Assembly (NCBI GenBank): GCA_013289765.1
Contig: JABCZI010000011.1
Location: 111,442-175,441, forward strand
Reading direction: 5' to 3'
Origin: Acidobacteriota bacterium
Lineage (GTDB): Bacteria; Acidobacteriota; Terriglobia; Terriglobales; Acidobacteriaceae
Length of the DNA: 64,000 bases
Below, piece after piece: positions 18,716-29,788 of this stretch. The notes under the pieces were generated by a model that did not search any database, had not been told where the DNA came from, and saw only the letters and a program-made list of their open reading frames with translations. Every line of letters begins with the position of its first letter. The stretch's first letter is position 1. The position numbers were made by a program, and so were the translations under genes.

Positions 18716-18841
18716 GTATATCTCGCGTCATGCGGAGGACGTTATCGGACACCATCACATAGTAAAACCGGTGTTGCGTTGTTGCAGAAGCCGTTTACCC
18801 GCGAGGGCCTGGCAAAGAAGACACGAGAGGTGTTAGGAACA
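18716..18841 (+). pseudogene. Receiver-domain remnant
   Basis: Inside an open frame spanning 18590-18883, the segment VYLASCGGRYRTPSHSKTGV then LLQKPFTREGLAKKTREVLG aligns with the end of a receiver domain, for example YMSGHTGQAVGHGVLPAGSN then LAKPFTRNNLAQKVREALG in the hybrid kinase at 7636. The acidic pocket and the phospho-acceptor half are absent. It looks like the decayed 3' end of a hybrid-kinase receiver; the rest of the 18377-18882 gap holds nothing recognisable. Confidence 0.55.
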
Positions 18842-18882
18842 TCGGACGGTATTACCGACAAGTACCGCGAGGCATGTCAATA

Positions 18883-20286
18883 ATGAGCGACTCCGAGATC
18901 GTTCTCAAGCTGTTAGTCATCGATGACGAAGCACTGAATCTGGGGCTTATCAAGTTAGCGTTGGAGCAACCGGGACTCGATATTGTCACGACTACCGATC
19001 CTGACGAAGGCCTCGCTATGGTCCGTGAGAAACGACCGGAAATCGTTCTTCTGGATTTGATGCTGTCGCAGAGAAGCGGAATGGATCTGTTGGAGGAAAT
19101 TGTCGCCTGCGATCCTGGAACAGAAGTGATCATGATGACGGGGTACTATAGCGCTGAATCTGCGGTCGAAGCGATTCGCAAGGGAGCGGCAGACTATTTG
19201 ACCAAGCCTCTGGATGTCAGCGCACTTCGTATGCGAATCTCCAGAATGATCAGCGAACACCGATCCAGAAAGTTCACTACACAACTCGACCAGCAGATGG
19301 TCGATACTTTCCAGCTAGATGGCATCGTCGGACGTAGTCCGCTTATTTTGGATGTGTTTTCCGCTATACGGCGGGTAGCTCCTCATTTTAGAACAGCTCT
19401 TATTACGGGAGATACAGGGACGGGAAAGGAACTGGTAGCCCATGCCTTACATCGGAGGAGTCCCGTCTCGGATAAGACGTTCGCCGTATGTAACTGTGCA
19501 GCTTTAGTTGAAACTCTGTTTGAGAGTGAGTTATTCGGCCACGTCCGCGGAGCGTTTACCGGTGCTACTCAGGATAAGGTGGGACTCTTTGAATATGCCC
19601 ATCAAGGAACTGTGTTCTTGGACGAAATTGGAGATATGCCGCTCGCGGGCCAGGCCAAACTGCTAAGGGTGCTGCAAAATCAGGAAGTGCAAAGAGTAGG
19701 CTCGACGGCGGTTCGGAAGGTAGACGTGCGCTTCATCGCCGCAACTAACAAGGACTTACGTTCCCTTATACGCGAGCGAACGTTTCGCGAAGATCTTTAT
19801 TACCGTTTATCCATGCTCGAGATTAAATTGCCGAACCTTGTTGACCGCAAAGAAGACCTCCCCTTGTTGCAAAGGTACTTTATCGAAAAATTTGCAACCC
19901 AATATGATAAGCCGATAAGAGGCCTGACGCGTCGGGCGCAAGCTCTTCTGGGTCGTCATGATTGGCCAGGGAACGTGCGGGAACTGGAAAACATCATTGG
20001 AAAAGCCTGCATGATGGTCGAGGGAACTGTCATCGATGCAAAAGATCTTCCGCCGCATCTTCACAAGACACCAGTGCTCACGCATCTTGACGATGACAAG
20101 CTGCTGTCGATGGAAGAAGTTGGGCAGCGCCATCTTGTGCGGGTATTAGAGCGCATGGGCGGAGATAAGAGCCGCTCTGCAGAGGTGCTTGGAATTTCAA
20201 GGACGACCCTTTACAGCATGTTGGCAAAGATCGACTCACCACAGAAAGACCAACCGACCGGCACGCCCGCGACCAGATCTGCTTGA
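18883..20286 (+). CDS. NtrC-family sigma54-dependent response regulator
   Basis: About 467 aa. The receiver (about 8-125) has acidic pair VIDDE, phospho-acceptor Asp near 58 (IVLLDLML) and Lys in YLTKPLD. The AAA+ core (about 145-380) has Walker A GDTGTGKE and the sigma54 loop RGAFTGAT; the C-terminal HTH (about 425-460) contains SAEVLGISRTTLYSMLAK. It activates sigma54 promoters after phosphorylation by an unidentified kinase. ATG 18883 is favoured over ATG 18874 by its distance to GAGG at 18868. A tRNA-Ala gene lies convergent downstream. Confidence 0.9.
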   Translation: MSDSEIVLKLLVIDDEALNLGLIKLALEQPGLDIVTTTDPDEGLAMVREKRPEIVLLDLMLSQRSGMDLLEEIVACDPGTEVIMMTGYYSAESAVEAIRKGAADYLTKPLDVSALRMRISRMISEHRSRKFTTQLDQQMVDTFQLDGIVGRSPLILDVFSAIRRVAPHFRTALITGDTGTGKELVAHALHRRSPVSDKTFAVCNCAALVETLFESELFGHVRGAFTGATQDKVGLFEYAHQGTVFLDEIGDMPLAGQAKLLRVLQNQEVQRVGSTAVRKVDVRFIAATNKDLRSLIRERTFREDLYYRLSMLEIKLPNLVDRKEDLPLLQRYFIEKFATQYDKPIRGLTRRAQALLGRHDWPGNVRELENIIGKACMMVEGTVIDAKDLPPHLHKTPVLTHLDDDKLLSMEEVGQRHLVRVLERMGGDKSRSAEVLGISRTTLYSMLAKIDSPQKDQPTGTPATRSA

Positions 20287-20403
20287 AGAGAATGGAATCC
20301 TCGCGGCGGGGTAGACAGCGCGCTTTCCGCAACGGAGCCCCGGTTAACCTGGGAGGTATTTGTGGGGGTTCGTACACGTTGCGAAAGAACAGACCTGAAA
20401 ATA

Positions 20404-20479
20404 TGGTGGACCTGGTCGGGATCGAACCGACGACCTCTTCCATGCCATGGAAGCGCGCTCCCAGCTGCGCCACAGGCCC
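20404..20479 (-). tRNA. tRNA-Ala(GGC)
   Basis: On the minus strand a full cloverleaf can be drawn. The acceptor arms GGGCCTG and CAGGTCC pair with one G-U; the anticodon stem CTTCC/GGAAG encloses ATGGCAT, giving anticodon GGC; the T-arm contains GGTTCGATCCC. The discriminator A and an encoded CCA end are present. Length is 76 bases including CCA. Confidence 0.95.
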
Positions 20480-20650
20480 ACGATTGGTAATAAAACCCGA
20501 GACCTCGGGATCGAGGGAACTACCCAATTCATTTTCGCCCACAACGCGGGGATAGTCAACGCGCTCACATTCTTCTATTTCTTTCCACAGGCCTCTTCTG
20601 CCATAATTGATCGTGCACCCCACCTGCACCATTCTTCAAACACAATTTAA

Positions 20651-22339
<1,689 letters not shown>

Positions 22340-22436
22340 AACAGAGGTCTACCGGGATATTTCTCTGTGCTCTGAGAAGGAATAGCTCACTGAGTTTTAT
22401 CCGTTTTCGTTTCAACGCCCCTCGCGGTGAAAGGCT

Positions 22437-23288
22437 TTGCTTTTGATCGCTTCCTTCAAAGTCGGCGACGTCCAAATTGGCTCGGGCAATCTGTTTCTGA
22501 TTGCTGGTCCCTGCGTGATCGAAAGCGAAGAGCACGCCATTCGCATGGCAGAGATTATCAAAGGCGTGACCAAGGCGCTCGGATTTCCCTTCATCTTCAA
22601 GGCCAGTTACGACAAAGCAAATCGCACTTCGATTCGCAGCTTTCGCGGGCCTGGAGTAAAGGAAGGCCTCCGCATTTTGAAAAAAATTAAAGACCAGCTC
22701 GGCGTCCCGGTGCTCACGGATGTCCACGAAGTCTCCGACGTTGCAAACGTAGCGGACGCTGTCGACATCCTGCAAATTCCAGCGTTTCTCTGCCGCCAGA
22801 CGGATCTTGTAGTTGCAGCGGCGCTCAGCGGTCGACCCGTTAACATCAAGAAAGGCCAATTCGTTTCCCCATGGGATATGCGCCACGCGGTGGAAAAGTG
22901 CCGCGAAGCCGGTAACCCCAAAGTTTTTCTGACGGAGCGCGGCACCAGTTTCGGCTACAACAATCTCGTCGTGGACATGCGATCGCTGCCTATCATGCAG
23001 AAATTTGCCCCGGTGGTATTTGATGCGACACATTCCGTGCAGCTCCCCTCTGCGCAAGCCGATGACAAAAGCCCAACCGTCAGTGGCGGACAACCTGAAT
23101 TCATCCCGGCGCTGGCGCGCGCTGCGGTCGCTACCGGCGTAGACGGCGTTTTCCTCGAAGTGCATGACAATCCGAAGGAGGCAAAGTCTGACGGGGCCAA
23201 TGCGCTGGATTCTACGAAGCTCCGCGAACTATTGAAGGAATTGCTGGCGGTGAGGCAGGCGCTCGATTTGGCTCGGGTCACGCCGTAG
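22437..23288 (+). CDS. kdsA: 3-deoxy-8-phosphooctulonate synthase (Kdo-8-P synthase)
   Basis: 283 aa from TTG 22437, with GAAAGG five bases upstream. It condenses phosphoenolpyruvate with arabinose-5-phosphate to Kdo-8-phosphate for lipopolysaccharide inner core. Family motifs: [55 protein letters not shown]. The Cys in GPCVIES marks the metal-dependent class (the metal-independent E. coli type has Asn there). It indicates a Gram-negative envelope with Kdo-containing lipid A. Confidence 0.95.
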   Translation: MLLIASFKVGDVQIGSGNLFLIAGPCVIESEEHAIRMAEIIKGVTKALGFPFIFKASYDKANRTSIRSFRGPGVKEGLRILKKIKDQLGVPVLTDVHEVSDVANVADAVDILQIPAFLCRQTDLVVAAALSGRPVNIKKGQFVSPWDMRHAVEKCREAGNPKVFLTERGTSFGYNNLVVDMRSLPIMQKFAPVVFDATHSVQLPSAQADDKSPTVSGGQPEFIPALARAAVATGVDGVFLEVHDNPKEAKSDGANALDSTKLRELLKELLAVRQALDLARVTP

Positions 23289-23349
23289 ACGTTTTGTCCT
23301 GCCGATGGATTCTTGAATAACTTTCTCCGTGGTAAATTTGAATCTCCGC

Positions 23350-24816
23350 ATGAAGCAAATTGCCAATTGGGCTTTGAACATCGCCACAATGCGCGGGGCG
23401 AGCTACGCCGATGCGCGCATCGTGAGCCAGCGAAGCCGCGCGCTCACGACGAAGAACGGCAAAGTGGGCAGCGCGTCCGATTCTGAATCTGTAGGGATAA
23501 GCGTGCGCGTGATTGCCGATGGCGCGTGGGGATTTGCAGCTTCGGAGGATCTATCGCGGTCCGGCGTCGAAGCCACCGCGGCTCGCGCTGTCGAAATTGC
23601 CCGCGCGTCGGCGGAAGTGAAACAGCACGATATTCGCCTGGCTCCGGAAAAACCAGTCATCGCGGAGTGGACTACACCCTATGCCATCGATCCATTCACT
23701 ACTTCAGTCGAGGCAAACATTGCGCTGCTGTTGAAGGTCGACTCCGAACTGAGCGCCGTCGCCGGCATCACGCTCGCCGAGGCGAACCTTAATTTCAATC
23801 GCGAGGAACAATGGTTTCTATCGTCGGAGGGAAGCGACATCCATCAGACGAAATATTCTGCCGGCGCAGGTTACACCGCGTATGCGTTCGCCGGACATGA
23901 AATTCAGAAACGTTCTTATCCCAATTCTTTTGGCGGACACTGGCAGAACAAGGGCTACGAGTTGATCGACGAGTTGAAACTCGTGGAGAATGCCCGCCGG
24001 ATTGCGGAGGAAGCGGTTGCCCTGCACCGTGCGGAACAGTGCCCCGAAGGCACGTTCGACATCATTCTTGATAGTTCTCAGCTGGGATTGCAGATCCACG
24101 AATCCATCGGACATCCCATCGAACTCGATCGCGTCCTGGGCATGGAGGCGAATTTCGCTGGCACGTCGTTCTTGACGCTCGACAAACTGCGGACGCTGCG
24201 CTACGGCAGCGAGATGGTGAACGTTGTCGCTGATGCGCGCCAGGAGCACGGTCCGGGCCTGGGGACTTTCGCGTATGACGACGAAGGCGTGCCCGCGCAG
24301 TGCACGCCAATCATCACTAACGGATTATTCACTGGATACCTCAGTTCACGCGAGACCGCGCATACTATCGGCGAAAACCGATCAGGAGGAACGCTTCGCG
24401 CCGAAGGTTGGAACCGTCTGCCGATGATTCGCATGACTAATATCAGCTTGCTTCCTGGCGAGAAGCCCTTGAGTCTGGAACAACTGATCGCTTCTACTGA
24501 TCATGGCATTCTGCTGCAGACCAATCGCTCATGGTCAATCGACGACCGGCGCTACAATTTTCAATTCGGTTGCGAAATCGGATGGGAGATCAAACACGGC
24601 AAGCGCATTCGCATGGTGAAGAATCCGTCGTATTCCGGAATCACAACCGAGTTCTGGAATTCGTTGGACGCGATCTGCTCCCGCGATGAGTGGACTCTCT
24701 GGGGCACGCCGAATTGCGGCAAGGGCCAGCCGCAACAGGTAATGGGCACAGGGCATGGCGCAGCACCGTCGCGCTTTCGAGGAATCAAGGTGGGAAGCGC
24801 GTATCGGGGAATGTGA
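23350..24816 (+). CDS. tldD: TldD-like metalloprotease subunit (TldD/PmbA family)
   Basis: About 488 aa. The zinc-binding HExxxH motif is present as HESIGHP near residue 250, followed by RVLGMEANFAGTSF, which identifies the TldD (catalytic) branch. With PmbA/TldE it forms a heteromeric protease known to process peptide antibiotics and degrade unfolded peptides. ATG 23350 is used; an in-frame GTG at 23329 would add seven residues. The partner pmbA-like gene follows, but a decayed unrelated gene lies between them. Confidence 0.9.
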   Translation: MKQIANWALNIATMRGASYADARIVSQRSRALTTKNGKVGSASDSESVGISVRVIADGAWGFAASEDLSRSGVEATAARAVEIARASAEVKQHDIRLAPEKPVIAEWTTPYAIDPFTTSVEANIALLLKVDSELSAVAGITLAEANLNFNREEQWFLSSEGSDIHQTKYSAGAGYTAYAFAGHEIQKRSYPNSFGGHWQNKGYELIDELKLVENARRIAEEAVALHRAEQCPEGTFDIILDSSQLGLQIHESIGHPIELDRVLGMEANFAGTSFLTLDKLRTLRYGSEMVNVVADARQEHGPGLGTFAYDDEGVPAQCTPIITNGLFTGYLSSRETAHTIGENRSGGTLRAEGWNRLPMIRMTNISLLPGEKPLSLEQLIASTDHGILLQTNRSWSIDDRRYNFQFGCEIGWEIKHGKRIRMVKNPSYSGITTEFWNSLDAICSRDEWTLWGTPNCGKGQPQQVMGTGHGAAPSRFRGIKVGSAYRGM

Positions 24817-24836
24817 CATCTGTCACAGAAGAAATT

Positions 24837-25232
24837 AGCAGTTGGCAATTAGCATTGGGACCTCAAGGCGAGGTGCCTTATGAAAGACTTTAGACGACTT
24901 AACGTTTGGGAGAAAAGTCATCTCTTGACGCTGGACGTTTACAAGGTTACAGCCAAGATTCCCTCGGGAAGAAATGTATGGCCTCAAGAGCCAAATGCGC
25001 AGGTGCAGTGCTTCAATGGGAGCTAATATTGCTGAGGGTTTTGTACATAGCTTCGGGATCCGCCAGTGAACTTGATTATCACCCTTTGCTGTCGAGGGAC
25101 TTGGGGTATTTGTCGGACGAAGACTATCGCAGAATGAGCCAGTATCTCCTCGAGGTGAGAAGAATGTTAACGGCGTTGCTACAGAAAGTGGGCGCCGATC
25201 GGTTCGCCGCTAATTGCTAATTGCAAACTGCT
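24837..25232. repeat. Imperfect inverted repeat bracketing a decayed gene
   Basis: Left arm agcagttggcaattagc (24837-24853) and right arm gctaattgcaaactgct (25216-25232) are complementary at 16 of 17 positions. They enclose the four-helix-bundle pseudogene and separate tldD from pmbA. A similar word (agctagcaattagc) occurs near 6263-6276. This suggests insertion of a small cassette with repeat ends. Confidence 0.6.
24880..25220 (+). pseudogene. Four-helix-bundle protein (23S rRNA intervening-sequence type), frameshifted
   Basis: Three frames must be joined to read the family. ATG 24880 gives MKDFRRLNVWEKSHLLTLDV and continues to KIPS; the next frame gives MYGLKSQMRRCSASMGANI then AEGF; the third gives SGSASELDYHPLLSRDLGYL and ends at TAA 25220. 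Normal members read through these blocks in one frame with about ten more residues between AEG and the SGSASEL block. So there is one +1 shift near 24965 and a second shift with a small deletion near 25045. The family's function is unknown. The gene is non-functional as it stands. Confidence 0.8.
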
Positions 25233-25234
25233 GA

Positions 25235-26623
25235 ATGCTAACTCAGGACCAAGCTGCCGACATTGTCGATCGCATCAAAAAACTGTCTTCTGCCGATGAA
25301 GTCGAAGTTCTTTTCTCCGGCGGACGCTTCGCGCTCACTCGCTTTGCCAACAACACTATCCATCAAAACGTCGAGGACGAAAACCATATCGTCTCCGTGC
25401 GCTCTGTGTTCGGCGGACGGACGGCCCGTTCCACTACCAACAAGTTTGATGACGACAGCTTGCGGCGGGTAGTCGAATCTTCGGAAGGGCTAGCGAAGGT
25501 GCAGCATCCTGACTCGGATCTTTTACCCATGCCCGATTCACGGGAAGCCGCTAGCACAGGCGGGCCCCTTATCCCCACGCGGTATTTCGAACAGACCGCA
25601 TCTATCACTCCGCAGCTACGTGCTGCGGGAGTAAAGAAGATTGTTGAGGTCGCTAAAAGCCACAAGCTCGCGACCGCCGGCATCTACTCAATTTCCGAAT
25701 CCGTCGAAGGCATTTTCAATTCGCGGGGTTTGAGCGACTGGCATACTCAGACGCTTGCTGAGGTCTCGATCACCATGCTGGGCGCGGATTCTTCGGGATG
25801 GCAGAAGGCCAACTCGCCCGATGTTAGCAACCTCGATCCTCTCCACATGGCCGAGGTGGCCGCGAAGAAGACGCTCGACTCCGCGGATCCGGGGGAGATT
25901 CCGGCAGGGAAGTACACGGTAATCCTCGAGCCCTCCGCCGCGCTCGATATCGTGGGCTTCATGTTCTGGGATTATTCCGGCATGGCCATTCTCGATCAGC
26001 GTTCCTTCCTCACTGGACGCATTGGCAACAAATTATTCGGAGAGAACATCACCATTTGGGACGACGTCGCGCATCCATTGCAAACAGGTTCTCCCTTCGA
26101 TGGCGAAGGTATGCGGCGCATGCGATTACCGTTGGTTGAAAACGGAGTCGTAAAGCGAGTGGTCTATGCTCGTGCCACTGCCGAACGCATGAAGCGCTCT
26201 GAACATAAAGATAAAGCCGGCCCTATCGAAGCTACAGGCCACGGATTCCCTTTACCCAACGAAATGGGCGAGATGCCGCTGAACATTGTTTTTGCGTCGC
26301 CCCAAGATCCGAAAACTCTCGCTCAGATGATCGCCTCAACCGAGCGCGGCGTGCTGGTCACTCGGCTGTGGTATATCCGCGAAGTCGATCCTTACGAAAA
26401 GATTGTCACTGGCATGACTCGCGACGGAACATTCCTGGTGGAAAACGGACGAATAAAACAGGGAGTCCGTAACTTCCGTTTCAATGAGAGCCTCATCCAC
26501 ATGCTCTCGAACGTGGAAGCGATGAGCGCCCCGCTGCGCTCGTGCGGCGAAGAATCGTTCGATATGGTCGTGCCGGCCATGAAAATCCGCGATTTCAATT
26601 TCACCGAAGTGACCAAGTTTTAA
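25235..26623 (+). CDS. pmbA: PmbA/TldE-like protein (TldD/PmbA family)
   Basis: 462 aa, the non-catalytic partner type: no HExxxH, but it has PmbA-like blocks (AEVEVLFSGG-type N-terminus, FNSRGLSDWHTQT, LTGRIGNKLFGENITIWDD, ENGRIKQGVRNFRFNES). With TldD it forms the peptide-degrading heterodimer. No RBS is clear because the repeat arm sits directly upstream of the ATG; if the repeat was inserted, the original leader may have been lost. Confidence 0.88.
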   Translation: MLTQDQAADIVDRIKKLSSADEVEVLFSGGRFALTRFANNTIHQNVEDENHIVSVRSVFGGRTARSTTNKFDDDSLRRVVESSEGLAKVQHPDSDLLPMPDSREAASTGGPLIPTRYFEQTASITPQLRAAGVKKIVEVAKSHKLATAGIYSISESVEGIFNSRGLSDWHTQTLAEVSITMLGADSSGWQKANSPDVSNLDPLHMAEVAAKKTLDSADPGEIPAGKYTVILEPSAALDIVGFMFWDYSGMAILDQRSFLTGRIGNKLFGENITIWDDVAHPLQTGSPFDGEGMRRMRLPLVENGVVKRVVYARATAERMKRSEHKDKAGPIEATGHGFPLPNEMGEMPLNIVFASPQDPKTLAQMIASTERGVLVTRLWYIREVDPYEKIVTGMTRDGTFLVENGRIKQGVRNFRFNESLIHMLSNVEAMSAPLRSCGEESFDMVVPAMKIRDFNFTEVTKF

Positions 26624-26860
26624 AGCAGTGCTACATGCATTGTTTCCCTTCAACTTAGAAAGCGCCGAGCGCTTCGCGCCTGTTCTGAGGCATTTATTCT
26701 GCTATTCGACAGCCTTATGTGATTACCTTGTAATTCACTCATCCACAAGCAGTTAGCACCCTTCGGTTCCATGACTTCAGTAACTTTGCACACCTGATTC
26801 CCCGGTGTACGCTGCCTCTAAGTCAACGTAAAGTTCGAGGAAGAAAGGTTCAATCGCGCC

Positions 26861-27220
26861 GTGGCAGCCGAGGCAGGCAAAGAGCTGACGAGTCCGCCGC
26901 AGTCAGAGGGCAAGCACTACGCCGCGATGCAAAGCGCCCCGCGGTTTCCTCTGCACTTGGCGGTGGAGGTTATGTCGCAGAGCGGAGCTTGTGCCGCGGA
27001 GACACAAAATATTTCCGCTAACGGCGTGCTCTTCGCGATGGATCGCGACGTGCCCGTGGGTTCGATGGTGGATTTCACCATCATGCTTCCCGGAGAAGTT
27101 GTGGGTTCGCGTCGTGATGTACAGATTGATTGTCATGGCCGTGTGGTTCGCAGTTTTGAAGATCAGGGCCGTCGCGGCGTTGGCGTAGTGATTGACGAAT
27201 ACCATTTTGAGCGGGCATAG
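26861..27220 (+). CDS. PilZ-like domain protein
   Basis: 119 aa from GTG 26861. One PilZ-like domain: RFPLHLAVEV, then TQNISANGVLF (the D/N-x-S-x2-G type motif), then a hydrophobic core ending GRRGVGVVIDEYHF. PilZ domains bind c-di-GMP and change motility or exopolysaccharide output. Here the N-terminal Arg pair is weak, so binding is plausible rather than shown. It is 14 bp upstream of a NarL-type regulator and probably co-transcribed with it. Confidence 0.75.
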   Translation: MAAEAGKELTSPPQSEGKHYAAMQSAPRFPLHLAVEVMSQSGACAAETQNISANGVLFAMDRDVPVGSMVDFTIMLPGEVVGSRRDVQIDCHGRVVRSFEDQGRRGVGVVIDEYHFERA

Positions 27221-27234
27221 GTGCAAGAAAACTG

Positions 27235-28101
27235 ATGGCTGGCACTTCAATTAGTGTGGGAGAAAATCACGGCGTCCACGGAAACACTGGCAACGGCCAG
27301 CTGATTCGCGTGATCCTGGCCGATACCCAGGCTATCTTCCGCGCCGGCCTGCGCAAAATCTTCGCACTCGAAGATGACATTCGCGTCGTCGGTCAGGCAG
27401 AAACTTTATCTCAGACACAATCTGCTGTAACCAAGTTTTCCGCCGATGTTCTGATTTTTGAGTCGGCGCTAGCGCCTAATCCGGTTGAAGCAGTCACCGA
27501 ACTTCTGCGACAAGCGCCGCAACTGAAAATCGTTGTGGTCACGCCCGCGTCGGATGAGCAGCTAACGCTCGATTTGTTTCGCCGCGGAGCTCATGGCATC
27601 TTGTCACGCGAGGTCGAGCCGGAACTGTTGATCGAATGTCTCCGCAAGGTTGTTGCCGGCGAACCGTGGTTGGAAAACCAGGCCATCCATTGGGTCATGG
27701 AAGCTTATCGCGGCCATAGCTTGCGCCCTTCTGGAGCGCGCCCAAAAGTTCAACTCACGCCCAAGGAGACGCTAATCGTTTCCTGCGTAACCCAGGGCAT
27801 GAAGAATAAAGAAATTGCGATTCGCGTGGGCACGACCGAACAGGTCGTGAAAAATTATCTGCGCAAGGTGTATGACAAACTAGGCGTTGCCGATCGACTA
27901 GAACTTGCGCTTTATTGTCTGAGTCATCACGTCGTGGATGGCGTCAAGCCGCCGCCCGTTCCTTCGCCCGCCTCTCCGAGTGTAGATGCCGTCAATATCT
28001 CCGCTGCCAGCGCTGCAGCCGGCGCCGCATCATCGAGTATGCCGGACGCTTCTTCGAATTCCGACGGGACCAACACCCTAGCCGCACCAAAACTTTCTTA
28101 G
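27235..28101 (+). CDS. NarL/LuxR-type regulator with Asp-to-Glu receiver
   Basis: 288 aa. The receiver (about 22-140) starts IRVILADTQAIFRAGL. The phospho-acceptor site reads ADVLIFESALAP, placing Glu where Asp is required, which could mimic a permanently phosphorylated state. The LuxR HTH (about 175-235: LTPKETLIVSCVTQGMKNKE, TTEQVVKNYLRKVY) is intact. The last 50 residues are Ala/Ser/Pro-rich and disordered. Known from the family: DNA-binding output. Inferred: constitutive or ligand-gated rather than kinase-gated. Confidence 0.82.
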   Translation: MAGTSISVGENHGVHGNTGNGQLIRVILADTQAIFRAGLRKIFALEDDIRVVGQAETLSQTQSAVTKFSADVLIFESALAPNPVEAVTELLRQAPQLKIVVVTPASDEQLTLDLFRRGAHGILSREVEPELLIECLRKVVAGEPWLENQAIHWVMEAYRGHSLRPSGARPKVQLTPKETLIVSCVTQGMKNKEIAIRVGTTEQVVKNYLRKVYDKLGVADRLELALYCLSHHVVDGVKPPPVPSPASPSVDAVNISAASAAAGAASSSMPDASSNSDGTNTLAAPKLS

Positions 28102-28267
28102 ACTTTTCTCTTCCCCATTCAATCGCGATTAATCCAAAATAACAGTGGTCAATTTGCACTCATGCGCGCACGCCCATAGAATGAATTGAAGCGCGAACCG
28201 GCATTGCTCTACGCCGATTTGCGCGGGCGATAGCTCCCTTACGTTATCGTCTTCCTGAGGTTTCGCC

Positions 28268-28357
28268 GGAGAGATGGCCGAGTGGCTGAAGGCGCACGCT
28301 TGGAAAGCGTGTTTACTCGAAAGGGTAACGTGGGTTCGAATCCCACTCTCTCCGCCA
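28268..28357 (+). tRNA. tRNA-Ser(GGA), integration site
   Basis: Class II tRNA with long variable arm, 90 bases including an encoded CCA. Acceptor arms GGAGAGA and TCTCTCC pair fully. The anticodon stem-loop with loop TTGGAAA gives GGA. The T-arm holds GGTTCGAATCC. Its last 23 bases are repeated at 37552-37574 and, shortened, at 41029-41048, so the gene serves as an attachment site and remains intact. Confidence 0.96.
28335..28357 (+). repeat. attL core (3' end of tRNA-Ser)
   Basis: 23 bp (ttcgaatcccactctctc plus cgcca) identical to 37552-37574. It includes the T-arm and acceptor 3' strand, the usual crossover region for tRNA-targeting tyrosine integrases. The flanking bases differ on both sides, which sets the repeat length. 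Confidence 0.9.
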
Positions 28358-28392
28358 TATTTTTCAATAACTTAGCGTGCGCTCCCTGCTGC

Positions 28393-29478
28393 TCACCTGC
28401 TATTTAAGGCTAGAGAAGCGATTTTCCCACTCGCTGCGGTCATATCGTCCGCGAATGCGTCACCATACTGCATCGTTGTCCTGATGTCCGCATGGCGCAT
28501 TAGCTTCTGCTGTACACCGACCGGTGTACCGACCGAATCCAGCCACGAACGGAAGGTGTGCCTCATGGTGTGCGTTCCCAGTTTGCCGATGCCAGCGGCC
28601 ATCCCAGCGCTCTGGAACACCATCCAGACCCACGGATAAGACCAAGGCAATCTTCCCAGCTTGAACGGACTGGCGAATATCCAATCGCTCTGCTCTGGGA
28701 ATTTCGTGGTCTGCTTCCACGTCTTGAGGACTTCCAGCAGTCCCGCATCAAGCGTCATCTGCTTGCGCGATTCTGCCGTTTTCGTCTCATCCACTTTCTG
28801 GCACACGATGCCGCGCTCCACTCTCAGCTTTGCGCCCAGCCAATCCACGTCATCCCATTTCAAGGCGAGTGCTTCGCTGATGCGTAATCCGAGACTCACA
28901 CAGAGGAGTGCTAGCAGGTTGAATGGTGGCTGAAGGTGACGAACGAATCCTTGAAACTCCTCTACCGTGAGACTGCGCGGTAGTTTTGTTCGTTTGGATG
29001 CGCCCTTGATCGTTACGAGTTCCATCGGGTTGCGCTGGGTGGCCACGTCGCCGCGCCACATCGCGTAATCCCAAAGGGTACTAAGCAGTCCACGGATGTG
29101 CGCTTTGCTCTTAGGTGACAGTGCCAGAGTGCCTAGCCACAATTCGACCGGCCGCGCCTGTAGCTCGGACAGTTCACACTTTCCAAACTTCGGGACGATG
29201 TGCAACTTGATCCAGCTTTCATACGACCGGCGGGTTGCGCTGCGGGTTGGCATCTTTTCCTGTCGATAGCCTTCGATGAGACTGCTTACCTGTGGGCCAT
29301 CTGTCCTAACAACATCGCGGGTTGCATCGGCTGCCCGTAGTGCTGCTTTCTTCGTTGGGTACTGCGTCAGGGTTCCAATCTTCCGTGAGCGATGCTTACC
29401 GTTCTCCCAGAAGAAGAGGTTCCAGACGTTGCTGCGCTTGTCGAGTACTACGCTTCCACTACCATGCCGTGCGCTCAT
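28393..29478 (-). CDS. int: Tyrosine-type site-specific integrase
   Basis: 361 aa. An N-terminal SAM-like core-binding domain (about 60-150) precedes the catalytic domain with Arg199 (GLRISEAL), His303-x2-Arg306 (GTHTMRHTF), His329 (LMRHADIRTT) and nucleophile Tyr338 (MQYGD), so the catalytic set appears complete. It is transcribed toward the tRNA and ends 36 bp from it, the common layout for an element that uses a tRNA 3' end. Its ATG overlaps the stop of the upstream excisionase-like gene by four bases. Confidence 0.95.
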   Translation of the reverse strand: MSARHGSGSVVLDKRSNVWNLFFWENGKHRSRKIGTLTQYPTKKAALRAADATRDVVRTDGPQVSSLIEGYRQEKMPTRSATRRSYESWIKLHIVPKFGKCELSELQARPVELWLGTLALSPKSKAHIRGLLSTLWDYAMWRGDVATQRNPMELVTIKGASKRTKLPRSLTVEEFQGFVRHLQPPFNLLALLCVSLGLRISEALALKWDDVDWLGAKLRVERGIVCQKVDETKTAESRKQMTLDAGLLEVLKTWKQTTKFPEQSDWIFASPFKLGRLPWSYPWVWMVFQSAGMAAGIGKLGTHTMRHTFRSWLDSVGTPVGVQQKLMRHADIRTTMQYGDAFADDMTAASGKIASLALNSR

Positions 29479-29681
29479 TGAATTTTCTCCGTGGGCGCAA
29501 TGGACGGCGCGGTAAGCATAGCATCAAGGTCGGTTGTCTGGAATCGCCATACGTGACGGCGGGTGCCGGAAAGGATGTATCCCTTAACTTTTCCTTCACG
29601 CGCCCACATGAGCAGTGTGGCGGGTTTAACTTGCAGATAGGCCGCTGCTTCGTTCGCAGTGTGCCAGCTTGAGTTGGTCAT
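29475..29681 (-). CDS. Excisionase-like MerR-type helix-turn-helix protein
   Basis: About 68 aa from ATG 29681 (a TTG at 29762 would add 27 residues). The winged HTH reads WHTANEAAAYLQVKPATLLM then WAREGKVKGYILSGTRRHVW, typical of recombination directionality factors and of DNA-binding 'excisionase family' domains. The 4-bp overlap with int fits a xis-int pair. It probably bends DNA at the attachment site to favour excision. Confidence 0.82.
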   Translation of the reverse strand: MTNSSWHTANEAAAYLQVKPATLLMWAREGKVKGYILSGTRRHVWRFQTTDLDAMLTAPSIAPTEKIQ

Positions 29682-29788
29682 AAGATCGCCCAGCAACGGG
29701 GAAGGGAATTGCTGGGGTGGTGCAGGATGTATACCGTACAGTTGTAAATTCGCCCAATCCAAGGAGTGAACCTAGAGGTAAGGCAAGA

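Noticed and set aside
20078..20632. 184-aa minus-strand frame covering tRNA-Ala
   Set aside because: It runs through the tRNA and the end of the NtrC-type gene; no family resemblance.
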